From Blautia schinkii DSM 10518 (lineage in GTDB: Bacteria > Bacillota > Clostridia > Lachnospirales > Lachnospiraceae), in contig JNKJ01000019.1 of the NCBI GenBank assembly GCA_000702025.1, forward strand, positions 62,001 to 126,000: a stretch of DNA of 64,000 bases, read 5' to 3'. This document shows, piece after piece, positions 31,898-39,764 of this stretch. The stretch's first letter is position 1; each line of letters starts with the position of its first letter. Under the pieces are notes generated by a model. That model searched no databases and was not told where the DNA came from. It saw only the letters and a program-made list of their open reading frames with translations. The position numbers and the translations under genes are program-made.

Positions 31898-34126
31898 TCA
31901 TGCCTTCAACATTTCTCTGAATTTATCCGAATCCACCGGCCGGGAATAGTAATAGCCCTGGGCATACATGCCGCCCATCTCTCTCAGCAGATCCGCCTGC
32001 TGCTCACTCTCTACCCCTTCGCATATCGTCTTAAGACTGAGCGCCTCCGCAATATGGAACACCCCTTTAAGCAGCTCGAAATTCTTCCGGTCTTTCAAAT
32101 CCCGGTCAAGAAAGCTCTTATCAATCTTCAGATAGTTAATAGGAAACTCCGTGAGCACTCCGAGTGACGAATACCCCACCCCGAAATCATCCAGCGCGAT
32201 TTCAAAGCCCAGGCGGCGGATTTCCTCCAGCTCCTCCTTCAGATTCGCAGAATTTTCACTGAGCGCGCTCTCCGTAATCTCCACGGTAAGCTCTGACGGA
32301 GGGATATCATATTCCCTGGCAATGGCTTTTATCTTACGGGGCAGCTCCCCGCTTCCGTCAAAATGAAGCCGGGAAAAATTACAGGAAACCGCAGGCGTTT
32401 TTATGCCCATATCCTTCCACTTACGAAGCGAAGCACATACCTGGCGAAACATTTCCAGGTCCAATTCCTTCACCAGCCCATTCTTTTCAAAAGCCGGGAT
32501 GAAAACTGCAGGAGAAAGAATCCCTCTGACAGGATGTGCCCAGCGCACCAACGCCTCGGCTCCTGTCATACGTCCGGCCCTGAAATCAAACTGCGGCTGA
32601 TAATATGGGATAAATTCATGGTCCTCCAGCGCGTCGTACATATCCTCCAGCACATCCCACCCGGAATGCCTCTCCTTGGCAACACGCCGAAAAGAGCTGT
32701 CGCCCTCCTGGTACATGGTACTTCTGTTTTTACCGTTTTGTTTTGATACTGTAAGCGCCAGGTCTGCCTGAGCCACCAGCTCATCCAGAGAAAGCCGGGC
32801 AGCTCTTCCTTTTTTCCAAAATGTACCGCCAATACTGGCAGTCAGAGATACATGATCTGTAATCACTCCCGCATGCCTGCAATCTACCCCACGCACCGCG
32901 TCCAGTATCCTTGCAGAAAGCTCCTCCACCTGGGCTGCAGTCTTATTCTCAAACACAGCCAGAAATTCCTCACCGCCCAAACGGACAGCCATTCCCTGCT
33001 CGTTGATTACACTCTGAAGTGCCTTGGCTACCAGGATTAAAATATTGTCGCCTGTGAGATGACCATATTCCTCATTAAACCTGCGCAGGGAATCCACGTC
33101 AATCTTCAAAAGCGCGAATGTATCCGGCTGATTTTCATAGATGAACCCCATCTGCTCTTCCAATGCCAGACTGTTTGGCAGCTTTGTAAGAAAATCCATC
33201 TTACTCAGCTCCCCAAGCCTTCTGTTCTGCTCTTGCCACTCCTCGTAAATACGGTTAAAATTCTCACCAAATCTCTGCATTTCATATGGCCCGCAGAGCG
33301 GAAGCTTCCGGATTTCTCCTCTCGCAATCCTCTGGATTCCATCGTTATATCTGCGAAACGGCAGTGCAACCTTCCAATAATACAGTAGAAGGTACGCTGC
33401 AAACAAAAAACTGAATGTAAGATTCAAATAATGCTCTTTATGCAAGGTAACTCTGGTATTTGTCTGTACCGCATTCACCTCGGCCTTTTTCCGATTCACC
33501 AGCAAGGCTTGGAATTCTCTCAACTTATTGTTGATAATATCCTTACTATCTGTATAATCATCTCCAAAAACCGTGTCGAGAGCTTTTTTTATCCTTTGCG
33601 CATTTGAGAGCGCCAGTTCCTCGGTAGATAGTGTTTCCTTACTCACCTCAATCGGCAGCTCATTTACTGAAAGCCCCAGATTCTGCGCGATTAAACGCAT
33701 GGCGTGAATTTCCACCTTCATAAGATTGTCTGATTCATTTTTTGCTTCCTGAACCAAAGCCGCTTCCTTCTCGGTGAGATCCATTTCCGTAAGCCGGCTT
33801 ACCGCCTTCTCTCTCATCCTGTGCACATCAATCTCTTCCCAGTATTTCTCCATATCCGTAAGCCTGGAGGAAAGAACAAAATCCCGGACCGCATTCGTAA
33901 GTAAATCCGAAGCGTTTCTCAGATTCGTACTCTCCGTCTCACAGATTTGATAATCATCCCAAATCTTATCCACGTCATCGAGAACTTCCCGGGCTTTCTT
34001 TAATTCCACGGCCGATATAACTGCCATAAACAACAGGATAACCATAAAAACCAACATTTGCCGCCGGATACTAAACCACGGCTTTTTATCACGCTTATTA
34101 TTCATCTGTATTATCATTTCTTTCAT
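31898..34126 (-). CDS. Membrane-bound GGDEF/EAL cyclic-di-GMP protein
   Basis: 742-aa dual-domain protein. A sensor module (TM about 22-40, a helical extracellular domain, TM about 235-252) and a HAMP-like linker lead to a GGDEF domain. Its motif is RLGGEEFLAVF (about residue 390), competent for c-di-GMP synthesis. The C-terminal EAL domain has GAEALVRWAHP, NFSRLHFD, VEITESALSEN, LDDFGVGYSS, IDKSFL and CEGVESEQQ, so the phosphodiesterase residues are all present. Both activities look intact, and which one dominates depends on the signal. No RxxD inhibitory site precedes GGEEF. The helical periplasmic-type domain resembles four-helix-bundle sensors. Several ATGs lie close together at the start with only weak ribosome binding sites, so the exact N-terminus is uncertain. 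Confidence 0.93.
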   Translation of the reverse strand: MKEMIIQMNNKRDKKPWFSIRRQMLVFMVILLFMAVISAVELKKAREVLDDVDKIWDDYQICETESTNLRNASDLLTNAVRDFVLSSRLTDMEKYWEEIDVHRMREKAVSRLTEMDLTEKEAALVQEAKNESDNLMKVEIHAMRLIAQNLGLSVNELPIEVSKETLSTEELALSNAQRIKKALDTVFGDDYTDSKDIINNKLREFQALLVNRKKAEVNAVQTNTRVTLHKEHYLNLTFSFLFAAYLLLYYWKVALPFRRYNDGIQRIARGEIRKLPLCGPYEMQRFGENFNRIYEEWQEQNRRLGELSKMDFLTKLPNSLALEEQMGFIYENQPDTFALLKIDVDSLRRFNEEYGHLTGDNILILVAKALQSVINEQGMAVRLGGEEFLAVFENKTAAQVEELSARILDAVRGVDCRHAGVITDHVSLTASIGGTFWKKGRAARLSLDELVAQADLALTVSKQNGKNRSTMYQEGDSSFRRVAKERHSGWDVLEDMYDALEDHEFIPYYQPQFDFRAGRMTGAEALVRWAHPVRGILSPAVFIPAFEKNGLVKELDLEMFRQVCASLRKWKDMGIKTPAVSCNFSRLHFDGSGELPRKIKAIAREYDIPPSELTVEITESALSENSANLKEELEEIRRLGFEIALDDFGVGYSSLGVLTEFPINYLKIDKSFLDRDLKDRKNFELLKGVFHIAEALSLKTICEGVESEQQADLLREMGGMYAQGYYYSRPVDSDKFREMLKA

Positions 34127-34370
34127 TATTTGTATTTACAGCACCAAAGCTGTAAGTGTCAAAAAGATACCAGTCCAGAACTTGTTTTTGTCAGGCACAC
34201 ATGTACATATTCACTGCTATGTGAAATTGTAACATAACTTCTGCCCTTTTTCCAGAATTCAACTTATTTTCTCTTTATAATATGATATACTGAAGTAAGA
34301 GTTCATATTGGTCTGCGCATTTACCCGCGCTTTCCTCATGAAAACATAATATTTGTGAAAGGACACAGCC

Positions 34371-36236
34371 ATGCGCATAGAAAAACTACACATTAAGAAT
34401 TTTAAGTTAATCCGCGACCTGGAAATCCATGATATTGAAAATGCCCTCATCCTTGTGGGCAAAAACAGCGTGGGCAAAACCTCTGTGCTGAATGCGCTGT
34501 GTGCCGTGGGCGGACAGTACACTGTCACACCCTCTGATTTCAACGCACACAAACAAAATATCGAAATCAGTGTTTCTCTGCGCATCACTCAGGAGGATTT
34601 AGAGCTGCTGCACCACTCCCGCAAGGTGAGCGCCTACCGAAGGCCCGAAATCTGGATAAAAGACTTCCAGAAGAAGCTGCCCTCCTATCATAACGAGATA
34701 CTTGAATTCACCTTTGTGGCAAATTATAACGGCAGTATCCGCTACAGCGACGGCGTACACAAGAACAATCCCTACATTCCACAGGTATTTCCAAAGATAT
34801 ATTATCTGGACAGCCAGCGGGATTTAGAAGGGATTCAGGATAACCTCCTGGCATTTATGGAGGATGACCTGCTCAATCAGATGCGTGCAGACTGCTGCCT
34901 CTTTGACCGGGCGAAAAAATGCAGCCACTGCTATTCCTGTATTGGCCTGATCAACCAAAAGACCCCGGACCAGCTCAATGCATTCGAGGCGGAAAAGCTT
35001 CTCGAATACAAGCTTTACCAGCTCAATCTGGACTCCTTCTCCCGCAGAGTAAACCAAAATTTCCATCGCAACGGCGGTTTTGCGGGCAGTATCCGCTATG
35101 AGCTGAGCTGCAACACAGACCGGATTTTCCAGGTAAATGTGACTATGGAGCCCCGGGGCCGCCAGGAGCCTGCGCCAATCACCATCCTGGGCAAGGGCAT
35201 GCGCAGCATTTACCTGCTGTCCCTGTTAGAAACATATCTCCAGGACGAAGGGCGTATTCCGGGAATCATCCTCATGGAGGACCCGGAAATTTTTCTCCAC
35301 CCGAGCCTGCAAAAGAAATCCAGCGAAATCCTATATCGGATTTCAAAAAAGAGCCAGGTAATTTTTACCACCCACTCCCCTAACCTGCTGTTCCAGTTCA
35401 ACAGCCGCCAGATCCGTCAGGTGGTGCTGGAACGCGACGGCTACCCCGTAATCCGCAGCAAAACGAACCTCTCGGCTATTCTGGATGACCTGGGCTTCAC
35501 TGCCAGCGACCTGATGAATGTAAGCTTTGTGTTCATTGTGGAGGGCAAACAAGACAAAAGCCGCCTGCCTCTGCTGCTGGAGAAATACTACTCCGAAATA
35601 TACGACCAGGATGGAAATCTCTCACGAATTTCCATCATCTCCACCAATAGCTGTACGAACATCAAGACCTACGCCAATCTTAAATACATCAACCAGACCT
35701 ACCTGCGCGAGCAGTTCCTCATGATCCGCGACGGCGACGGCAAGGACCCGCGCGAGCTGGCCGCCTCTCTGTGTAAATATTATGAAGAGCGCAACCTGGA
35801 GGACACAGACCGCCTGCCAAAGGTGACACGCAAAAACGTACTTATTTTGAAGTACTACTCCTTTGAAAACTACTTCCTGGACCCGAAGATAATGGCGAAA
35901 ATTAATGTGATTGAAAGCGAAGAGAAATTTTATGAGATTTTGTTTGAGAAATGGGAGGAATATCTTTACCGCCTGAAAAGCGGACGCAGGCTCACCGAGG
36001 TACTGGGCAGGCCTCTCACCTCGGTTCAGGATGTGAAGGAGCATATGGAGGAGATTAAAATTCATATGCGCGGCCATAACCTGTATGATATTTTCTACGG
36101 ACCTTACAAAAAACAGGAGGATGAAATCCTGCGGGCCTACATAGACGCGGCGCCGCGTAGCACCTTCCAGGATATTCTTGACGCGATTGACAGCTTCCTC
36201 TACTTTGATAACCGGAAAAAGGGACAGGATGGTTAA
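34371..36236 (+). CDS. OLD-like ATPase/TOPRIM protein with a Cys-rich insertion
   Basis: 621-aa protein. The N-terminus MRIEKLHIKNFKLIRD and Walker A GKNSVGKTS (residues 30-38) define an SMC/RecF-type AAA ATPase. Walker B is IILMEDPEIFLHPSLQ, and the His switch is FTTHSPNLLF. A TOPRIM domain follows: FIVEGKQDKSRL (its Glu) and MIRDGDGKD (the DxD). This order is that of stand-alone (class 1-like) OLD nucleases, some of which act in phage defence. A Cys-rich segment, DCCLFDRAKKCSHCYSC (about 168-184), sits in the ATPase arm region and looks like a zinc site. The last 120 residues match no family I recognise. No Gaj-type UvrD helicase or other partner gene adjoins it. The function is inferred only from domains. 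Confidence 0.85.
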   Translation: MRIEKLHIKNFKLIRDLEIHDIENALILVGKNSVGKTSVLNALCAVGGQYTVTPSDFNAHKQNIEISVSLRITQEDLELLHHSRKVSAYRRPEIWIKDFQKKLPSYHNEILEFTFVANYNGSIRYSDGVHKNNPYIPQVFPKIYYLDSQRDLEGIQDNLLAFMEDDLLNQMRADCCLFDRAKKCSHCYSCIGLINQKTPDQLNAFEAEKLLEYKLYQLNLDSFSRRVNQNFHRNGGFAGSIRYELSCNTDRIFQVNVTMEPRGRQEPAPITILGKGMRSIYLLSLLETYLQDEGRIPGIILMEDPEIFLHPSLQKKSSEILYRISKKSQVIFTTHSPNLLFQFNSRQIRQVVLERDGYPVIRSKTNLSAILDDLGFTASDLMNVSFVFIVEGKQDKSRLPLLLEKYYSEIYDQDGNLSRISIISTNSCTNIKTYANLKYINQTYLREQFLMIRDGDGKDPRELAASLCKYYEERNLEDTDRLPKVTRKNVLILKYYSFENYFLDPKIMAKINVIESEEKFYEILFEKWEEYLYRLKSGRRLTEVLGRPLTSVQDVKEHMEEIKIHMRGHNLYDIFYGPYKKQEDEILRAYIDAAPRSTFQDILDAIDSFLYFDNRKKGQDG

Positions 36237-36339
36237 TTACTAGTTGTAACTACTATCCATTTCTACTTTCTATTTTAGACAGTCACTTGAAAAATTCTGG
36301 TAACTGCCTTTTGAGCCAATTTGCCTATATTACCTATAT

Positions 36340-36375
36340 TATAGGAAACGGCAATTTTATTTGACGTTTCCTATA
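36340..36375. terminator. Hairpin between convergent OLD-like and DUF1275 genes
   Basis: TATAGGAAACG pairs with CGTTTCCTATA over a 14-base loop rich in T. It lies between the two stop codons and is a plausible weak bidirectional terminator. Confidence 0.6.
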
Positions 36376-36379
36376 AAAG

Positions 36380-37165
36380 CTATCTAGAGAGGTTTTCTTC
36401 CTTAATAAACATCATCAAAAATCCGGCTAACATCAACCCAGCCGCAATCCAAATGGCGCGGTCGCCAATCTGCTTGCAGAGCACGGCACCAACCGCGGCT
36501 CCCACAGCAAACACCAGGATGATAAAATAATAATGAAGGCTTTTTTTCTTAAGCTCCTCATCTTTTGTAATATGATATTTACAGAGCATTTCCGTAGCGC
36601 TGCGCATGTTGCCAATGCACATGGTCGTAGCGCAGGGGATGCCCTTGAATTTGCGAAAGCTGTTCACCTGCATGGCGCACGCAAAAGAGAGAAGCATGTT
36701 TGCAAACATATTCATCGACTGCGGCAATGCTCCGGCGGCGGTCAGCAGTAGTATTTCGATAAAAAGCACAATCTGCCGCCAGTGCAACCGCTCATAATCC
36801 TTGCACAGATGGTGCACCCACTCTGTCACATATACTCCGCTGATAAAGGCCAACAGCGGCACCAGATACCGGAGCGCGGACCCCCACTCTCCCATTGCCA
36901 GGTTCTGCCCCAGCAGAACGATGTTTCCGGTCTGTGCATTGGCGAACACATGTCCTCTGCAGTTATAGGAATACGCATCCTGAAATCCCCCCGCTAAAGT
37001 AAGCACCACTCCCAGGGACATGGATTCGGACATTTGCTTTTGTTTGATATGCATTGCTCCTTTTATATGCATTGGTTGTTTCATATGCATTGGTTGCTTC
37101 GTATGCATTGGTTGTTTCGTATGCATTGATTGCTTCACCTGCTTTTCTTTTTCCGTAGATTTCAT
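36380..37165 (-). CDS. YoaK/DUF1275-family membrane protein with N-terminal hexapeptide repeats
   Basis: 261-aa DUF1275 (PF06912) protein. The family core begins about residue 46: MSLGVVLTLAGGFQDAYSY, NAQTGNIVLLGQNLA, then about six hydrophobic segments to the C-terminus. The family is widespread and its function is not settled. Ahead of the core lie five copies of a six-residue unit (MHTKQP, MHMKQP, MHIKGA and similar) encoded by an 18-bp tandem repeat. No good ribosome binding site precedes the first ATG (37165). One (GGAAAAGG) serves an ATG at 37232 in a different frame that runs 89 codons through the same DNA. Either the real start lies within or after the repeats, or a frameshift has displaced it. 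Confidence 0.82.
   Translation of the reverse strand: MKSTEKEKQVKQSMHTKQPMHTKQPMHMKQPMHIKGAMHIKQKQMSESMSLGVVLTLAGGFQDAYSYNCRGHVFANAQTGNIVLLGQNLAMGEWGSALRYLVPLLAFISGVYVTEWVHHLCKDYERLHWRQIVLFIEILLLTAAGALPQSMNMFANMLLSFACAMQVNSFRKFKGIPCATTMCIGNMRSATEMLCKYHITKDEELKKKSLHYYFIILVFAVGAAVGAVLCKQIGDRAIWIAAGLMLAGFLMMFIKEENLSR
37049..37138. repeat. 18-bp tandem repeat, five units
   Basis: ATGCAT recurs at 37049, 37067, 37085, 37103 and 37121, exactly 18 bp apart, with GGTTGTTTC-type filler between. Copy-number change would add or remove six residues without shifting the frame of the DUF1275 gene. Confidence 0.85.
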
Positions 37166-37232
37166 ACTCTGTAGCGTCCGTGCTTACATAGGTATTAACT
37201 GCCACACGGGATTTTTTAACTATCTTTGCCAT

Positions 37233-37548
37233 TATAATCCTTTTCCTTTAAATTGCCAATAAAATCTCGCTTATAACATCTCGCTGTCTCACTTATAACA
37301 ACTCGCCGGAAAATGAATGTCAGAAATTCTACAATAAATGGTCTACAATAAATATTATACTTCGCCATTGCCCATTCTGTTCCAATATGTTATAATCCAA
37401 TCAAAACATATTTTCTATCTAAGTTCTGGAGTAACATCTTTTTATTCTTATTCATTTCAGAAAATCCATGCTTTATTCCCAATTAAAAAAGCAGGAGTTT
37501 CCGAATCAAATAAGGGCCTCCTGCCATATTGACAGGAAGGTAGAAACC
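37233..37548. other. AT-rich intergenic stretch before the second Rpn gene
   Basis: Short direct repeats of TCTCGCTTATAAC occur around 37264-37305. The rest is AT-rich. It should hold the promoter of the Rpn gene, but none stands out. Confidence 0.4.
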
Positions 37549-38514
37549 ATGACCTTACGTGCAAACAGAACGTACAAAGACACTGTATTCCGGATGCTGT
37601 TCCGGGAAAAGGAGAATCTCCTGAGCCTGTATAATGCAGTCAACCATTCGGATTACGACAACCCTGATGATCTTGAGATTGTCACACTGGAGAATGCCAT
37701 CTACATGAACCTGAAGAATGATAATGCATTCATTCTCCATGATTATCTAAATCTCTATGAGCATCAGAGCACCTTTAATCCCAACATGCCCCTTCGGGAT
37801 CTCATTTATATCGCCAAAGAGCTGGAGCCTTTATTGCAGAATGATTCTCTCTATTCATCCACACTGCTGGAAATCCCTACACCCAGGTTCGTGGTATTTT
37901 ATAATGGGGAAAAGAAACAGCCGGAGCGCAGGGTACTAAAGCTTTCGGACGCATTCAGGAGGGCCGAGGATGAGCCTTTGTTGGAATTGAAGGTCATAAT
38001 GCTGAATATCAATCCAGGATACAACCAGGAAATTATGGCGCAATGCCAGACTCTGATGGAATATATGCAGTATGTAGCCACTGTCCGTGAACATATAAAA
38101 AAAGGTCCCATCGAGGAGGCTGTCCCACAGGCAGTAGATGAGTGTATCGAGAAAGGAATCCTGAAAGACTTCCTTCTCAGAAATAAGGCAGAGGTGGTTG
38201 CCATGAGCATATTTGAGTACAACGAAGAGGAAGAACTGAAGAAGCTGCGCGCATCAGAATTCAGAGGAGCTTATAAGAAAGCTTATAAGAAAGCTTATAA
38301 GAAAGCTCGTGAGGAAGTCTATGATGCTGCCACTCTTCAGGAAAGAATTGAGTGCATTTTCGAATTGCTTCAGGAATATGGCGAAATTCCTGATGACCTC
38401 AAACAGAAGATTTCTTCCCAAAGGGATAAGACAGTGTTAATAAAATGGCACAAGCTTGCCGCACGCGTGGATTCAATAGAAGAGTTTGAGGAAAAAATAG
38501 ACGCAGATGTGTAG
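37549..38514 (+). CDS. Rpn-family PD-(D/E)XK nuclease/putative transposase, second copy
   Basis: 321-aa relative of the Rpn/YhgA family, only distantly similar to the gene at 6489. The opening ANRTYKDTVFRMLFREKENLLSLYN is typical of this clostridial subgroup. The nuclease core is LKNDNAFILHDYLNLYEHQST, with the D-to-E-x-Q spacing. Residues about 240-253 contain AYKK three times, encoded by a perfect 12-bp triplication (38269-38304), which lengthens a charged helix. The C-terminus (WHKLAARVDSIEEF) echoes the first Rpn protein. The ORF opens 27 codons upstream; AGGAAGG before 37549 supports the chosen start. No flanking terminal repeats. Confidence 0.85.
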   Translation: MTLRANRTYKDTVFRMLFREKENLLSLYNAVNHSDYDNPDDLEIVTLENAIYMNLKNDNAFILHDYLNLYEHQSTFNPNMPLRDLIYIAKELEPLLQNDSLYSSTLLEIPTPRFVVFYNGEKKQPERRVLKLSDAFRRAEDEPLLELKVIMLNINPGYNQEIMAQCQTLMEYMQYVATVREHIKKGPIEEAVPQAVDECIEKGILKDFLLRNKAEVVAMSIFEYNEEEELKKLRASEFRGAYKKAYKKAYKKAREEVYDAATLQERIECIFELLQEYGEIPDDLKQKISSQRDKTVLIKWHKLAARVDSIEEFEEKIDADV

Positions 38515-38558
38515 GCTGCGCTGCCATTGAAATCGAATATCTAATCTTCCAAGCTAGA

Positions 38559-38613
38559 CAAAACGGTGGAGGGCATTGAGGAATTATCAACATCAATGCC
38601 CTCCACCGTTTTG
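38559..38613. terminator. Perfect 20-bp inverted repeat after the Rpn gene
   Basis: CAAAACGGTGGAGGGCATTG (38559-38578) is exactly complementary to 38594-38613 over a 15-base loop and ends in TTTTG. Very stable; likely the Rpn terminator. Confidence 0.82.
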
Positions 38614-38669
38614 CACATAATCCGCGTCTCCCCCGCATAAGGTGTTAACAACGCCCTTACGAGGTCCCT

Positions 38670-39428
38670 ATGAAAGAAAAACTGCGCATCTTTCTTCTCG
38701 GCGCTTTCCTCCTGGCTTTTACTGCAGCGGCAGTATATTATGTGCCCACAGTCGTATCTGTGAGCATTTCCGCAGGTGAACGGGAGCTGCCAATCTACTG
38801 TGTGGATACTGACAAGCCCCGGATCGCCCTCACCTTCGATGCTGCCTGGGGAAACGAGGATACCCCCGAAATTCTGGCAATCCTGAAGCAACATCAGGTA
38901 AAAGCCACCTTCTTCATGACCGGCGGCTGGGTAGAAAAATACCCTGATGATGTCAAAGCCATACACGCCGCAGGCCACGACCTGGGAAACCACAGCGAAA
39001 ACCACAAGCATATGAGCCAGCTTTCCAATGATGAGAAAAAAACAGAAATCATGAAAGTACAAGAGAAAGTAAAGGCACTCACAGGTGTCGACATGATACT
39101 ATTCCGCGCGCCTTACGGGGAATATAACGATGATGTGATCCGCACTGCCGCAGCCTGCGGCTGCTATCCTATCCAGTGGAGTGTAGACAGTCTGGATTGG
39201 AAAGATTACGGCGCAAAAAGCATTCTCGACACCGTAGTAAACAACAAAGCCCTGGAAAACGGCGCAATCATCCTCTGCCACAACGGTGCAAAATACACAG
39301 CTCAGGCTTTGGACACGATGATTACTGCACTCCAGGCAAAGGGCTACGAGCTTGTACCTGTGTCACAGCTTATTTACAAGGATAAATATTACCTGGACCC
39401 TACCGGAAAGCAGACGCCCGTAAAATGA
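38670..39428 (+). CDS. NodB-domain polysaccharide deacetylase (PdaB-like)
   Basis: 252-aa protein with an N-terminal signal-anchor helix (about residues 6-25) and a NodB deacetylase domain. Motif 1 is LTFDAAWGNED, in which the second Asp of the usual TFDDG is replaced as in PdaB-type spore enzymes. Motif 2 is HDLGNHSENHKH with the two metal His residues. Motif 3 is FRAPYGEYND, motif 4 WSVDSLDWKDYG and motif 5 ILCHNG. Family members remove acetyl groups from peptidoglycan or other N-acetylated glycans outside the membrane. The PdaB-like motif suggests a sporulation or cell-wall role. GAGGTCCC precedes the ATG. It is a single gene. Confidence 0.9.
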   Translation: MKEKLRIFLLGAFLLAFTAAAVYYVPTVVSVSISAGERELPIYCVDTDKPRIALTFDAAWGNEDTPEILAILKQHQVKATFFMTGGWVEKYPDDVKAIHAAGHDLGNHSENHKHMSQLSNDEKKTEIMKVQEKVKALTGVDMILFRAPYGEYNDDVIRTAAACGCYPIQWSVDSLDWKDYGAKSILDTVVNNKALENGAIILCHNGAKYTAQALDTMITALQAKGYELVPVSQLIYKDKYYLDPTGKQTPVK

Positions 39429-39506
39429 CACAGCCCGGACGATCACCACCCTTACGAATTTCCTCTGCTGCATATATGCCAAAGAAGTATAGATAAAACA
39501 TAATCT

Positions 39507-39601
39507 CTAGTACATCGAATACGAAGCTTCTGATACATTGACGCAGCAGCTCAACAATCAGACAAGTCAATGTGTCAATTAATTAGTATTCACTGTACTA
39601 A
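39507..39601. repeat. Dispersed inverted-repeat element, copy 2 (MITE-like)
   Basis: Arms CTAGTACATCGAAT... and ...GTATTCACTGTACTAA are inverted repeats (36 bp, about eight mismatches). The middle GACGCAGCAG...AATCAGACAAGTCAATGTGTCA matches the copy at 1187-1287. It sits between the convergent NodB and mannosidase genes. Confidence 0.75.
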
Positions 39602-39645
39602 GTAAAACCGCTGTACCTGCAATTAACCTTGTAAGTACAGCGGTT
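39600..39645 (-). terminator. Terminator-like hairpin, member of a recurring pair
   Basis: AACCGCTGTAC pairs with GTACAGCGGTT around an AATTAA-containing loop; TTTTACTT follows on the minus strand. A second copy at 49725-49764 has CCGCCGTAC/GTACGGCGG, a compensated base-pair change. Confidence 0.75.
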
Positions 39646-39712
39646 CCTGTAGTAATACTGTGGAAATTGGAGGACTTTCCAAAACAATTTGAATTTCGGT
39701 GCCAAATTTTAA

Positions 39713-39755
39713 ATGCCGCGGCCGATTCCTCCTGCAAAAGAATCGGCTGCGGCAT
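39713..39755 (-). terminator. Terminator of the mannosidase operon
   Basis: On the minus strand ATGCCGCAGCCGATTC pairs with GAATCGGCCGCGGCAT (one mismatch), followed by TTTAAAATTT. It starts 10 bp after the GH38 stop. Confidence 0.85.
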
Positions 39756-39764
39756 CTATTATTC

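Noticed and set aside
37049-37138. CRISPR-like array
   Set aside because: Units are 18 bp, contiguous and without spacers; it is a coding tandem repeat.
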